The notes below the pieces were generated by a model. The model made no database searches. It was not told where the DNA came from and worked only from the letters and a program-made list of their open reading frames with translations. From Mycobacterium sp. E796 (GTDB lineage Bacteria > Actinomycetota > Actinomycetes > Mycobacteriales > Mycobacteriaceae): a stretch of 45,726 nucleotides of DNA. Positions within the stretch are counted from its first letter, which is position 1, and each line of letters starts with the position of its first letter. Shown one piece after another: positions 14,046 to 23,453 of this stretch. A program made the translations under genes and the position numbers. The DNA is taken from NCBI RefSeq assembly GCF_001672815.1, contig NZ_LZKK01000059.1, positions 1 to 45,726 of the forward strand, written 5' to 3'.

Positions 14046-15143
14046 GTGACCGGCATCTCGCGGCGAAGGCTCTGGCGGATGGCCGCCGGCGTGGGCGCGC
14101 TCGGCGCTGTCGGACTGCCGCAGGCCTGCGGGAAGCCCGGGTCCGACCGCGGCAAACCGACCGCGCCGCCGCCGGCCGCGGGCAAGGGCGTGGGCGTGGT
14201 GCTCTCGCACGAGCAGTTCCGCACCGACCAACTCGTCGCGCAGGCCCGGGCCGCCGAGCAAGCCGGCTTTCAGTACGTGTGGGCCAGCGATCACATCCAG
14301 CCGTGGCAGGACGACGAGGGCCACTCGATGTTTCCCTGGTTGACCCTGGCCCTGGTCGGCAGCGCCACCAGCCGAATCTCGTTCGGCACCGGGGTGACCT
14401 GCCCGACCTATCGCTATCACCCCGCCACGGTGGCCCAGGCGTTCGCCTCGCTGGCGATCCTCAACCCGGGACGAGTGTTCCTGGGATTGGGCACCGGCGA
14501 ACGGCTCAACGAACAGGCCACCACAAATGCGTTCGGCAATTACGCCGAGCGTCATGACCGACTCATCGAGGCGATCGGACTGATCCGCCAGCTGTGGAGC
14601 GGTTCGCGAATCTCCTTTGCCGGCCGCTACTTTCAGACGAACGCTTTGAAGCTCTACGACACACCACCGACGCCGCCACCGATCTTCGTCGCCGCCGGCG
14701 GGCCCAAGAGCGCGAAGCTGGCCGGTCAGTACGGCGACGGCTGGATCACGCAGGCCCACGACGTGACGAACTCGACCTTGCTCGCCGCATTCGGCGCGGG
14801 TGCGCAGGCCTCCGGGCGGGACGCCGCCAATTTGGGTAAGCGTGCCGAACTTTTCGCGGTCGTCGGCAACAACGACGTGGCCGCCCGCGCCGCGACGCTG
14901 TGGCGCTTCACCGCCGGCGCCGTCGACCAACCGAACCCCGTCGAGATCCAACGCGCCGCCGAGGCCAATCCCATCGACAAGGTACTGGCGAACTGGGCGG
15001 TCGGCACCGATGCCGCGGCCCACATTGGCGCGGTACAAAGGGTTCTCGACGCCGGGGTGATCCCCTTTCTGCACTTCCCCCAGGAGGACCCCGTCGCCGC
15101 GATCAACTTTTACGGCGGCAACGTCTTGCCCAAGCTGCGCTGA
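14046..15143 (+). CDS. fgd2: F420-dependent hydroxymycolic acid dehydrogenase (Fgd2/fHMAD)
   Basis: A 365-aa LLM-type F420 enzyme with a twin-arginine signal. The N-terminus SRRRLWRMAAGVGALGAVGL is a Tat signal, so the folded, cofactor-loaded enzyme is exported. The core motifs WASDHIQPWQDDEGHSMFPW, FGTGVTCPTYRYHPATVAQ and NPGRVFLGLGTGERLNEQ are those of F420-dependent dehydrogenases of the FGD family. M. tuberculosis Rv0132c oxidises hydroxymycolic to ketomycolic acids in the cell envelope. The Cys after the signal (LPQACG) sits in a poor lipobox, so lipidation is doubtful. Start GTG 14046 matches the VTGISRR start of the M. tuberculosis protein. fadE1 follows in the same direction after 155 bp. 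Confidence 0.95.
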   Translation: MTGISRRRLWRMAAGVGALGAVGLPQACGKPGSDRGKPTAPPPAAGKGVGVVLSHEQFRTDQLVAQARAAEQAGFQYVWASDHIQPWQDDEGHSMFPWLTLALVGSATSRISFGTGVTCPTYRYHPATVAQAFASLAILNPGRVFLGLGTGERLNEQATTNAFGNYAERHDRLIEAIGLIRQLWSGSRISFAGRYFQTNALKLYDTPPTPPPIFVAAGGPKSAKLAGQYGDGWITQAHDVTNSTLLAAFGAGAQASGRDAANLGKRAELFAVVGNNDVAARAATLWRFTAGAVDQPNPVEIQRAAEANPIDKVLANWAVGTDAAAHIGAVQRVLDAGVIPFLHFPQEDPVAAINFYGGNVLPKLR

Positions 15144-15298
15144 ACCGGCCCGGGTTAGAACCAGCAGAAGCCCGTTGCCATTGCGCAGCGCGTCATCGAG
15201 AGCCGCGGCGACGTCTGATCGCTTTCCGCCGCGATCTACGATGGGGTGGCTTATCAACGAGTCCGGTGCGGCGCTGCACCGGGGAACGGTTGGCCACG

Positions 15299-16594
15299 GT
15301 GTGGGACTTCGAAACTGACCCGGAATACCAGGCGAAGCTGGACTGGGTCGAAAAGTTCATGGTCGACGAGCTGGAACCGCTCGATCTGGTCGCGCTCGAC
15401 CCGTATGACAAGAAGAACGCCGAGATGATGGCGATCATGAGGCCGCTGCAGCAGCAGGTCAAGGACCAAGGCCTGTGGGCCGCGCATCTGCGGCCCGAGC
15501 TGGGCGGTCAGGGCTTCGGTCAGGTCAAGCTGGCGCTGCTCAACGAGATCCTCGGACGCTCCCGGTGGGCACCTTCGGTCTTCGGCTGCCAGGCACCCGA
15601 TTCGGGCAACGCCGAGATTCTCGCCCTTTTCGGCACCGACGAACAGAAGGCCCGCTACCTGCAGCCGCTGCTCGACGGCGAGATCACCTCGTGCTACTCG
15701 ATGACCGAGCCGCAGGGCGGTTCGGATCCGGGGATGTTCGTGACAACGGCGACCCAGGACGGGGACGACTGGGTCATCAACGGCGAGAAGTGGTTCTCCA
15801 GCAACGCCAAACACGCGTCGTTCTTCATCGTGATGGCGGTGACCAAACCCGACGCGCGGACGTACGACAAGATGTCGCTGTTCATCGTTCCGGGCGAGAC
15901 GCCGGGCATCGAGATCATCCGTAACGTGGGCGTGGGCGGCGAGTCGGGAAGACACGGCTCGCACGGCTACGTCCGCTACAACGACGTCCGGGTGCCGGCC
16001 GATCACGTGCTGGGCGGCGAGGGCCAGGCATTCATGATCGCGCAGACGCGACTCGGCGGTGGCCGCATCCACCACGCGATGCGCACGATCGCCTTGGCGC
16101 GCAAGGCATTCGACATGATGTGCGAGCGGGCGGTGTCACGTAAGACCCGGCACGGCCACCTGTCCGACTTCCAGATGACCCAGGAGAAGATCGCCGACAG
16201 CTGGATCCAGATCGAGCAGTTCCGGCTGCTGGTGCTGCGCACCGCGTGGTTGATCGACAAGCACCACGACTACCAGAAGGTGCGCCGCGACATCGCGGCG
16301 GTGAAGGTCGCCATGCCGCAGGTGCTGCACGACGTCGCGCAACGGGCCATGCACCTGCACGGCGCGCTCGGCGTCTCCGACGAGATGCCGTTCGTCAAGA
16401 TGATGGTCGCGGCCGAGTCGCTGGGCATCGCCGACGGCGCCACCGAGCTGCACAAGATGACGGTCGCCCGGCGGACGCTGCGCGAATACCAGCCCGTGAC
16501 AACGCCGTTCCCGTCTGCGCACATACCGACCCGGCGCGCCGAGGCGGAGGCCAGGCTGGCCGAGCGTCTGGAACACTCGATCGCCGAGTTCTAA
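15299..16594 (+). CDS. fadE1: Acyl-CoA dehydrogenase FadE1
   Basis: A 431-aa FAD acyl-CoA dehydrogenase catalysing alpha,beta-dehydrogenation of acyl-CoA. The FAD/substrate motif CYSMTEPQGGSDP, the substrate loop NGEKWFSSNA and the C-terminal LHGALGVSDEMPF are conserved. It starts VWDFETDPEYQAKLDWVEKF at GTG 15299, very similar to Rv0131c from the first residue. A further upstream GTG (15266) would add 11 residues not expected from the family. The conserved neighbour htdZ, a hydratase, is convergent across a strong terminator. No ETF genes are nearby. Chain-length preference cannot be told from sequence. Confidence 0.93.
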   Translation: MWDFETDPEYQAKLDWVEKFMVDELEPLDLVALDPYDKKNAEMMAIMRPLQQQVKDQGLWAAHLRPELGGQGFGQVKLALLNEILGRSRWAPSVFGCQAPDSGNAEILALFGTDEQKARYLQPLLDGEITSCYSMTEPQGGSDPGMFVTTATQDGDDWVINGEKWFSSNAKHASFFIVMAVTKPDARTYDKMSLFIVPGETPGIEIIRNVGVGGESGRHGSHGYVRYNDVRVPADHVLGGEGQAFMIAQTRLGGGRIHHAMRTIALARKAFDMMCERAVSRKTRHGHLSDFQMTQEKIADSWIQIEQFRLLVLRTAWLIDKHHDYQKVRRDIAAVKVAMPQVLHDVAQRAMHLHGALGVSDEMPFVKMMVAAESLGIADGATELHKMTVARRTLREYQPVTTPFPSAHIPTRRAEAEARLAERLEHSIAEF

Positions 16595-16596
16595 CC

Positions 16597-16656
16597 GCGA
16601 GCAGACGCAAAAGCCCCCAATTCCAGCGCGAAATGGGGGCTTTTGCGTCTGCTCGC
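16597..16656. terminator. Bidirectional terminator, 23-bp perfect stem
   Basis: Left arm 16597-16619 and right arm 16634-16656 are perfect 23-bp reverse complements with a 14-nt loop. The stem contains AAAAGCCCCC / GGGGGCTTTT, giving a U-rich run after the GC-rich core in both directions. It starts 2 bp after the fadE1 stop and ends 4 bp before the htdZ stop, so it can terminate both convergent genes. Confidence 0.85.
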
Positions 16657-16660
16657 CGTA

Positions 16661-17116
16661 CTAGGAGATGTAGCGGACGATGCTTTCGGCCACGCACGCC
16701 GGCTTGGGCGCACCCTCGATCTCGATCGTCGTCGACACCGTCGCCTGAACGGCGCCGTCACCCAGGTCGTCGACGCTGACCAGCGAGCTCTGCGCGCGAA
16801 CGCGCGAGCCGACCGGCACCGGGGCGGGGAAGCGAACCTTGTTGAGGCCGTAGTTGATTGCGAGCTTGATCCCTTTCACGGTGTACATCTCGTGCTGCAG
16901 CCGCGGCAGCAGCGAAAGGGTCATGAAACCGTGGGCGATGGTCTTGCCGAACGGACCGGCCGCCGCCCGTTCCGGGTCGACGTGGATCCACTGGTGATCG
17001 CCGGTCGCGTCGGCGAACAGGTTGACGTCTTCCTGGGTGATGGTCACCCAGTCGCTCTGCCCGATCGTCTCGCCCGCCGCCGCGGCGAGGTCCGCTACTG
17101 ATTCGAAGGTGCGCAT
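16661..17116 (-). CDS. htdZ: (R)-3-hydroxyacyl thioester dehydratase HtdZ (MaoC-like)
   Basis: A 151-aa single hot-dog MaoC/R-hydratase. The hydratase-2 motif is intact: DVNLFADATGDHQWIHVDPERA, with the catalytic Asp and His, and then GKTIAHGFMTLSL. It hydrates or dehydrates (R)-3-hydroxyacyl thioesters, a step shared by fatty acid synthesis and beta-oxidation. The length is the same as M. tuberculosis Rv0130. The start ATG 17116 has a GAGGAGG ribosome binding site 4-5 nt upstream. The adjacency of an acyl-CoA dehydrogenase (fadE1) fits a role in acyl chain processing. Confidence 0.94.
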   Translation of the reverse strand: MRTFESVADLAAAAGETIGQSDWVTITQEDVNLFADATGDHQWIHVDPERAAAGPFGKTIAHGFMTLSLLPRLQHEMYTVKGIKLAINYGLNKVRFPAPVPVGSRVRAQSSLVSVDDLGDGAVQATVSTTIEIEGAPKPACVAESIVRYIS

Positions 17117-17210
17117 TGGTCCTCCTCGGGATGCTGTCGATGCCCGCAAGCACCCTATCGGAGCCGATCGCGGCCGTTTCGCGCGCCGCTGCGCGGGAAA
17201 CCTGGATCCC

Positions 17211-17381
17211 ATGCCGGAAAACAAGGGCCACAGGGCCGAGGAAGACGTCGAGCCCGAAGTGCACGAGGCTCGATCACGGGCCGCCGAAGGCGACGACGGG
17301 TCGTACGTGGGCGCGGCCGGTTCCGACGACACGTTCGACGCGGGCGAGACGGGCGCCGAGGCGCGCAGCCAGGACCGCTAG
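17211..17381 (+). CDS. Small acidic hypothetical protein
   Basis: A 56-aa ORF starting ATG 17211 (MPENKGHRAEEDVEPEVHEA) and ending GAEARSQDR. It is rich in Glu, Asp, Ala and Gly and likely unstructured. There is no membrane segment, signal or known motif. It lies divergent from htdZ with 94 bp between starts and ends 20 bp before the phosphoesterase gene on the same strand. The evidence for coding is its composition, which resembles other small acidic actinobacterial proteins, and its tidy placement. No clear Shine-Dalgarno is visible. Confidence 0.5.
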   Translation: MPENKGHRAEEDVEPEVHEARSRAAEGDDGSYVGAAGSDDTFDAGETGAEARSQDR

Positions 17382-17401
17382 CGGTAGCGCAAGATGGCGG
17401 C

Positions 17402-17899
17402 GTGAGGCTGCTGCTTATTGCCGACACCCACGTCCCGCGGCGCGCCCGCGACCTGCCCGCGCGGGTATGGGACGAGGTCGCCGCGGCCGATGTGGTGGTG
17501 CATGCCGGCGACTGGGTATCGACCGACCTGCTCGACGCGCTGGAAACCCAGGCCGCGCGGCTGGTCGCGTGCTGGGGCAACAACGACGGGCCGGCGTTGC
17601 GGGCCCGGCTGCCGGAGCGTGCCGACGCCACGCTCGACGGGCTGCGCCTGACCGTGGTCCACGAGACAGGTGCCGCGAGCGGCAGGGACGCGCGGATGTC
17701 GCGGCTCTACCCCGACCGCGACGTGCTGGTGTTCGGCCACAGCCACGTCCCGTGGGATACCACGACGCACACCGGACTGCGCCTGCTCAATCCGGGTTCA
17801 CCCACAGATCGTCGCCGGCAACCGTTCTGCAGCTACATGACCGCCGGCGTCGACAATGGGACGTTGACCGACGTGGTCCTGCATTCGCTCGAAAAGTAG
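17402..17899 (+). CDS. Metallophosphoesterase, YfcE/MJ0936 type
   Basis: A 165-aa calcineurin-like phosphodiesterase of the small YfcE group. Metal ligands are visible: D8-T-H10, G36-D37, G-N60-N61-D, H85 (VVHE) and GH111-S-H113. These hold two divalent metals and cleave phosphodiesters, often 2',3'-cyclic or model substrates. It is cytoplasmic, with no signal peptide. Start GTG 17402 gives MRLLLIADTH, where the first strand begins immediately, as usual in this family. It follows the small acidic ORF by 20 bp and may share its transcript. Natural substrate unknown. Confidence 0.9.
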   Translation: MRLLLIADTHVPRRARDLPARVWDEVAAADVVVHAGDWVSTDLLDALETQAARLVACWGNNDGPALRARLPERADATLDGLRLTVVHETGAASGRDARMSRLYPDRDVLVFGHSHVPWDTTTHTGLRLLNPGSPTDRRRQPFCSYMTAGVDNGTLTDVVLHSLEK

Positions 17900-17955
17900 C
17901 TGGGAGCTAGCCCCCACACAGCTCGTACCCATATTTAGCTCGTAAACAGAGGTAT

Positions 17956-18411
17956 ATGGGGGCAGTGAAGTCCGATGTGGTCGCCGAGCTGTTCGGCGTC
18001 GTCGGCAGGTTCCGCCGGCAACTTCGCCGGTCGGCCGGCCGTGGGCTCGACTCCGCGCGGCTGTCCGAGGCCCAGGCGGAGCTGCTGTGGCTGGTCGGAC
18101 GGCGACCGGGGATCTCGGTCAGCGCCGCCGCGGCGGAGCTCGGCCTGGTGCCCAACACCGCGTCGACCTTGGTCTCCAAGCTGGCCGGCAACGGACTGCT
18201 GATCCGGACCGTCGGCGAATCGGACCGCCGCGTCGGCCAGCTGCGGCTCGCCGAACCCACCCAGCAGCTCGTCGACGCATCTCGGGCCGCGCGCCGGGCA
18301 CTGGTCGCCGAGGTACTCGGCGAGCTCGATGACGATCAAATCGAGTCCCTGACAAAGGGATTGGAGGTTCTTGACACCATGACCCGACTACTCCAGGAAC
18401 GGCGCTCATGA
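17956..18411 (+). CDS. MarR-family transcriptional regulator
   Basis: A 151-aa MarR-type winged helix protein. The winged-HTH region runs from LSEAQAELLWLVGRRPG through VSAAAAELGLVPNTASTLVSKL to the wing (TVGESDRRVGQLRL). It is the first gene of a three-gene operon; its stop overlaps the ABC ATPase start (ATGA, 18408-18411). It probably represses this exporter until a drug-like or metabolic ligand binds. Just upstream, an AGCTCGTA direct repeat (17919-17926 and 17937-17944) and CCCATAT/ATATGGG half-sites (17928 and 17953) flank the start and could be operator elements. Confidence 0.88.
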   Translation: MGAVKSDVVAELFGVVGRFRRQLRRSAGRGLDSARLSEAQAELLWLVGRRPGISVSAAAAELGLVPNTASTLVSKLAGNGLLIRTVGESDRRVGQLRLAEPTQQLVDASRAARRALVAEVLGELDDDQIESLTKGLEVLDTMTRLLQERRS

Positions 18412-19229
18412 GCGAACGACTGCCGATGGCCATCGACGGCCGGAACCTGACCTACCGGTACGGCCAGTTCACCGCGGTCGATGACGTGACGTTGCAGGTG
18501 CGCCCGGGCGAGACGATGGGCCTGCTGGGACCCAACGGTGCCGGAAAGACGACGCTAGTCCGCATGCTCACCACGTTGACGCCGGTGCAGCGCGGCGAAT
18601 TGCGCATCTTCGGCATGGACGCCCGCCGCCAGACCATCGACATCCGCAGCAACATCGGCTATGTGCCCCAACAACTTTCGGTCGAACCCGCGTTGACCGG
18701 GCGGCAGAACGTGCAGTGGTTCGCGCGCCTCTACGGGGTGCCGCGCGCCTGCCGGTCCGAACGGGTGGAACAGGCGCTAGCCGCCATGGAACTGCTCGAC
18801 GTGGCCGACCGGCGGGCCGGGGCGTACTCCGGCGGCATGGTGCGCCGCCTGGAGGTGGCGCAGGCGCTGGTCAACCGCCCGTCGCTGCTTGTGCTCGACG
18901 AGCCGACGGTGGGGCTGGACCCGATCGCCCGCGACGGTGTCTGGCAGCAGGTGCGGAGCATGCAGGCCCAGTTCGGCATGACGGTGCTGCTCACCACCCA
19001 CTACATGGAGGAGGCCGACGCGCTGTGCGATCGGGTCGCGCTGATGCACCGCGGCCGGCTGCGCGCCGTGGGCACGCCCGCGAAGCTGAAGGCCACCGTG
19101 TCGCCCGGCGCCACGCTCGAGGACGTGTTCCGCCACTACGCGGCCGAAGACCTGTCCGGCCAGACGGAATCGTCCGGCTCCTTCCGTGAGATCCGTTCCA
19201 GCAGAAAGGTTGCCAGCCGTGCCAGTTGA
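18408..19229 (+). CDS. ABC transporter ATP-binding protein (DrrA type)
   Basis: A 273-aa ABC-2 exporter ATPase of the daunorubicin-resistance type. Walker A GPNGAGKTT is at 41-49, the Q-loop in NIGYVPQQLSVEPALTG, the signature YSGGMVRRLEVAQAL, and Walker B LLVLDEPTVGLDP, then the H-loop TTHYMEEADALCD. The C-terminal LEDVFRHY segment is typical of DrrA proteins. It forms an exporter with the permease that overlaps its 3' end by 11 bp. It is translationally coupled to the upstream MarR gene. The exported molecule is unknown; lipids or drugs are usual for this class. Confidence 0.94.
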   Translation: MSERLPMAIDGRNLTYRYGQFTAVDDVTLQVRPGETMGLLGPNGAGKTTLVRMLTTLTPVQRGELRIFGMDARRQTIDIRSNIGYVPQQLSVEPALTGRQNVQWFARLYGVPRACRSERVEQALAAMELLDVADRRAGAYSGGMVRRLEVAQALVNRPSLLVLDEPTVGLDPIARDGVWQQVRSMQAQFGMTVLLTTHYMEEADALCDRVALMHRGRLRAVGTPAKLKATVSPGATLEDVFRHYAAEDLSGQTESSGSFREIRSSRKVASRAS

Positions 19230-20046
19230 CATCGCACCCAAAGTCCCGGCGGCCACCCTGGTTCGCGCCCCGCGCGGCTGGCAACGGGTCCAGGCGACGC
19301 TGGCGCGGGTCGGGGCGTTCGCGATCGTGGAACTGCAGAAGCTGCAGCACGACCGGACCGAACTCGTCACCCGGATGGTGCAGCCCGCGCTGTGGCTGCT
19401 GATCTTCGGCACGACGTTTTCCAAGTTGCACGTCATCCACACCGGGTCGGTGTCCTACCTCGCCTTCCTGGCGCCGGGGATAATCGCGCAGTCGGCGCTG
19501 TTCATCTCGATCTTCTATGGCATACAGATCATTTGGGACCGCGACGCCGGCGTGCTGGCCAAGCTGATGGTGACGCCCGCGCCCGCGTCCGCGCTGATCA
19601 CCGGCAAGGCGTTCGCGGCCGGAGTGCGCTCGGTCGCCCAGGTGGTCGGGGTGATGGCGCTGGCGTACCTGATGAACATCGGCCTGACCATCAATCCGCT
19701 GCGGATCCTGGCGGCGATGGCCGTCGTGATGCTCGGCGCGGCGTTCTTCGCCTGCCTGTCGATGACGCTGGCCGGGCTGGTCCTGTCCCGCGACCGGCTG
19801 ATGGGAATCGGTCAGGCCATCACGATGCCGTTGTTCTTCGCGTCGAATGCGCTCTACCCCGTCGACGTGATGCCCGCTTGGTTGCACGCGCTGAGCAAGG
19901 TCAACCCGCTCAGCTACGAGGTGGACGCGCTGCGGGCGCTGTTGATCGGCACCCCGTTCAACCCGGCCGACTTCATCGTGCTGGTGGTGGCGGCACTGAT
20001 CGGAATCGCCACGGCTTCAACGCTTTTGCGTCGGCTCGTCGCGTAG
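19219..20046 (+). CDS. ABC-2 type transporter permease (DrrB type)
   Basis: A 275-aa integral-membrane permease with about six hydrophobic segments, beginning with ALWLLIFGTTFSKL, then FLAPGIIAQSALFISIFYG and the ABC-2 signature region around ITMPLFFASNALYPVDVMP. This is the partner of the ATPase encoded just upstream. GTG 19219 was chosen for its GAAAGG ribosome binding site and because it gives an 11-bp overlap with the ATPase gene, typical of coupled subunits. An in-frame extension to 19186 exists. A compact hairpin (20126-20144) lies downstream. Confidence 0.92.
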   Translation: MPVDIAPKVPAATLVRAPRGWQRVQATLARVGAFAIVELQKLQHDRTELVTRMVQPALWLLIFGTTFSKLHVIHTGSVSYLAFLAPGIIAQSALFISIFYGIQIIWDRDAGVLAKLMVTPAPASALITGKAFAAGVRSVAQVVGVMALAYLMNIGLTINPLRILAAMAVVMLGAAFFACLSMTLAGLVLSRDRLMGIGQAITMPLFFASNALYPVDVMPAWLHALSKVNPLSYEVDALRALLIGTPFNPADFIVLVVAALIGIATASTLLRRLVA

Positions 20047-20125
20047 GGGCGCCACCGGCACGGTTTCGTGAGCCATTCGTGACCCGGATGTGACGATTCC
20101 CGGCCGACTCCCAATCGTTAGCCAA

Positions 20126-20144
20126 CCGCGATCTCCGATCGCGG
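20126..20144 (+). terminator. Short hairpin after ABC operon
   Basis: CCGCGATC-TCC-GATCGCGG is a perfect 8-bp stem with a 3-nt loop, 79 bp after the permease stop and 111 bp before fbpC. It lacks a U tract, as is common for mycobacterial terminator candidates, so its activity is uncertain. Confidence 0.4.
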
Positions 20145-20234
20145 CCGTGACAGACGAATTACGCCCTCCCCCTGTGTTTCACTGCGCAGGCGAACAGATT
20201 CGACCGTAGTCGTGCGGCATCGAACAAACGATGA

Positions 20235-21296
<1,062 letters not shown>

Positions 21297-21310
21297 CACC
21301 CCCAAAGCCG

Positions 21311-21356
21311 GCATCGGCAGTAGCGCACCGGTCAGCGCTGCTGCCGATGCTGTTTT
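21311..21356 (+). terminator. Rho-independent terminator of fbpC
   Basis: Arms 21311-21326 and 21335-21350 pair over 16 bp with one mismatch, around an 8-nt loop, followed by TGTTTTTC. It begins 14 bp after the fbpC stop. The right arm lies inside the 3' end of the convergent DUF1275 gene. Confidence 0.8.
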
Positions 21357-22045
21357 TCGGACTCTGCTTCCAACAAAGCCCGGCGGTCCTGGTGGAAGTA
21401 GGTGTACAGGGTGGTCAATGCGCAAGCGGCCGTGGCCATCACCAGCATCCAGGTCCCGTTGACGACCACGCCGACGAAGCCCCCCGCCGCGGCGCCAATC
21501 ATGAAGCTGGCCAACAGCAGAAAGTAGCCGAGCCAGTCGGCCGCTTTCCCACCGGCGATATGACGCTCGATGCCCTGCCCCATCTTCACCATCGTGCCGG
21601 TCACATAGCTTAACGGGATCGACACCTCGCCGTTTTTGACGAACGACGTGTTCAAAGTGCCGTTTGCGAAGGCCAACACCACAATTGGCGCGAAGTCGAG
21701 GAAGTTCTCCTCCCAGCCTTCGTCGACAACGTCAAGTACGGTCGCGGCCGCCAGAGCGATGGTGGTCAGTACGGTCGGGCCGTGCGGATGGTTAACCCAG
21801 AAGTGTCGCCGGCACACCGATGCGATCACCACGCCGCCCACGAAGGACACCATCAGTACCGCAGCACTCACGGCAAGCCACGGTTGTTTCGTGAAATAGG
21901 ACAGCACTGCCCGTTGGGCGTTGCCGGTCATGAACACCACGAAGTATCCCTGGGAATGGGTGAATGAAATTGCCCCCAGCAGACCGGCCAGGACGGCCAG
22001 CACCCACGACAGCCGGGCTTCACTGTTGAATGTCTCACTCGCCAC
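21332..22045 (-). CDS. DUF1275 (YoaK-type) membrane protein
   Basis: A 237-aa polytopic membrane protein of the DUF1275 family. About six hydrophobic segments are visible, including LSWVLAVLAGLLGAISF, AVLMVSFVGGVVIASVC and FLLLASFMIGAAAGGFVGVV. Family-typical polar motifs are FVVFMTGNAQ and the loop YVTGTMVKMGQ. Function is unknown. It starts at GTG 22045; a 19-bp palindrome lies 40 bp upstream. The gene follows mak on the same strand, 64 bp apart, so it could be an operon distal gene or be driven from the palindrome region. Its 3' end overlaps the fbpC terminator. Confidence 0.88.
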   Translation of the reverse strand: MASETFNSEARLSWVLAVLAGLLGAISFTHSQGYFVVFMTGNAQRAVLSYFTKQPWLAVSAAVLMVSFVGGVVIASVCRRHFWVNHPHGPTVLTTIALAAATVLDVVDEGWEENFLDFAPIVVLAFANGTLNTSFVKNGEVSIPLSYVTGTMVKMGQGIERHIAGGKAADWLGYFLLLASFMIGAAAGGFVGVVVNGTWMLVMATAACALTTLYTYFHQDRRALLEAESEKQHRQQR

Positions 22046-22085
22046 ACAAACATGCTGTCAGACGCACACCCAAATCGCAGGCGGC

Positions 22086-22104
22086 ACATAGGTAATACCT
22101 ATGT
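22086..22104. promoter_or_regulatory. 19-bp perfect palindrome
   Basis: ACATAGGTAATACCTATGT has perfect 9-bp arms around one central base. It lies between the mak stop (22110) and the DUF1275 start (22045). It is AT-rich against GC-rich surroundings and has no U tract, so it looks more like an operator for a dimeric repressor than a terminator. Confidence 0.6.
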
Positions 22105-22109
22105 TTGCG

Positions 22110-23453
22110 CTACGCCGCGGTCAGCCGGGCGATGGATCGCAGCGGGATCGGCAGCCAGCCCGGGCGGTGTCGGGCCTCGTAGCCGGCCTCGTACACCGCC
22201 TTGTCGAGTTCGTAGGCGGCCAGCAGCTGCGCCGAATCGCGCGGGTCGGTGCCGGACACCGCCGCGTAGCCGTCGCAGAACGCGGCGCAGTTGCGCTCGA
22301 CCCATTCGCGGGCGCGCGCGGCCAGTTGCTTGTCCGCACCCTGGTCGATCAGCGGCCCGTAGGCGGCGTACTCGAACGACCGCAACACGCCGGCCACGTC
22401 GCGCAACGGCGAATCCGGCGCGCGCCGCTCGTCGAGCGGCTGTCCCGGTTCGCCTTCGAAGTCGATCAGCAGCCAACTCTCCGGTGTGCGCAGCACCTGC
22501 CCCAGGTGCAGGTCGCCGTGCACCCGCTGGACGGTGATCGTCTCGCCCGCGAGCTTTTGGAATCGCTCCTCGATCGTCGCCGCGTATTCCTCGAGTTCGG
22601 GTACCTTTGCGACGGTTGACGACAGCCGCGCCAGCACGGTGTCGACCGGGAACGTGGCATCGGCCGTGCCGAGGCACTCCGCCAGGGTGGCGTGCACCGA
22701 GGCCACGGCTTCACCCAGCCGGTTGGATTCGGCGGCGAAGTCACCGCCGACCTCGTAGGCGTACAGGTCGCCCTCCGCGAACAGGTCGCGCACGCTGGCG
22801 GTGGCCATGGCCCAGCCCTCGGCGGCGTTCGACGCGAATTCGGTCACCATGCCCAGGGGCCAGGGGTCGCCGTCCGGTGGGGCCATCTCGTAGGTGCCGA
22901 GCAACCGCGCCACGTGCGGGTTGCCGGCGCGGGCGAGCACCCGGTTCAGCTCGATGTCGGGGTTGATGCCGCTGCTGACCCGCCGAAAGACCTTGAACAT
23001 GGCGTCTCGATCGAAGATCACGCTGGTGTTGCTCTGCTCGGCGTCGGAGACGTGCGGCAGCGCGTCCAACGGCAGCTCGACGTCGGGCTCTTTGGTGAAC
23101 GTCACCTGCTCGCCGGACGAGCCGCGCACGGCGCCGGCGTCGATGAGCGACAGCAGATACCGCGGCGCGTCGTCGTCGTACAGCGCGTCGAAACCGGTGC
23201 GGTCGTCGGCGGCGCCGATGGTGGCGACGGTGCTGTATTCGGACACCGGCGCGGAGTCCCAACGAACGATCACCTGGTAGCGCTCCGAGGAGCCGTCGGT
23301 GTAGCGGGCATCGACGAGGACCAGGTCGAGGTCCTCGCGCAGCGGCACGACGACGCCGGGCTCGGCGCTCGACAGCTCGCGGTTGCGTCCGGCGTACCAC
23401 CGTTGCTGCGGAAGCCACTCAGACCAGGGCAGCTTGACTGGCTGAGTCGTCAT
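22110..23453 (-). CDS. mak: Maltokinase Mak (Pep2)
   Basis: A 447-aa maltokinase, ATP + maltose to maltose 1-phosphate, which feeds GlgE-dependent alpha-glucan synthesis. The kinase-like catalytic loop [14 protein letters not shown] and the metal-binding [10 protein letters not shown] are intact. The N-terminal cap begins [19 protein letters not shown], as in mycobacterial Mak. ATG 23453 overlaps the treS stop (ATGA), so the two are translationally coupled; their products form a TreS-Mak complex in mycobacteria. Length agrees with Rv0127 (about 455 aa). The next gene downstream encodes the DUF1275 protein. Confidence 0.96.
   Translation of the reverse strand: MTTQPVKLPWSEWLPQQRWYAGRNRELSSAEPGVVVPLREDLDLVLVDARYTDGSSERYQVIVRWDSAPVSEYSTVATIGAADDRTGFDALYDDDAPRYLLSLIDAGAVRGSSGEQVTFTKEPDVELPLDALPHVSDAEQSNTSVIFDRDAMFKVFRRVSSGINPDIELNRVLARAGNPHVARLLGTYEMAPPDGDPWPLGMVTEFASNAAEGWAMATASVRDLFAEGDLYAYEVGGDFAAESNRLGEAVASVHATLAECLGTADATFPVDTVLARLSSTVAKVPELEEYAATIEERFQKLAGETITVQRVHGDLHLGQVLRTPESWLLIDFEGEPGQPLDERRAPDSPLRDVAGVLRSFEYAAYGPLIDQGADKQLAARAREWVERNCAAFCDGYAAVSGTDPRDSAQLLAAYELDKAVYEAGYEARHRPGWLPIPLRSIARLTAA

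Noticed and set aside
13995..15257. N-terminal extension of the GNAT gene to a 622-aa frame
   Set aside because: The extension runs antisense through fgd2; the GNAT domain is complete from 13994, next to a -10 element.
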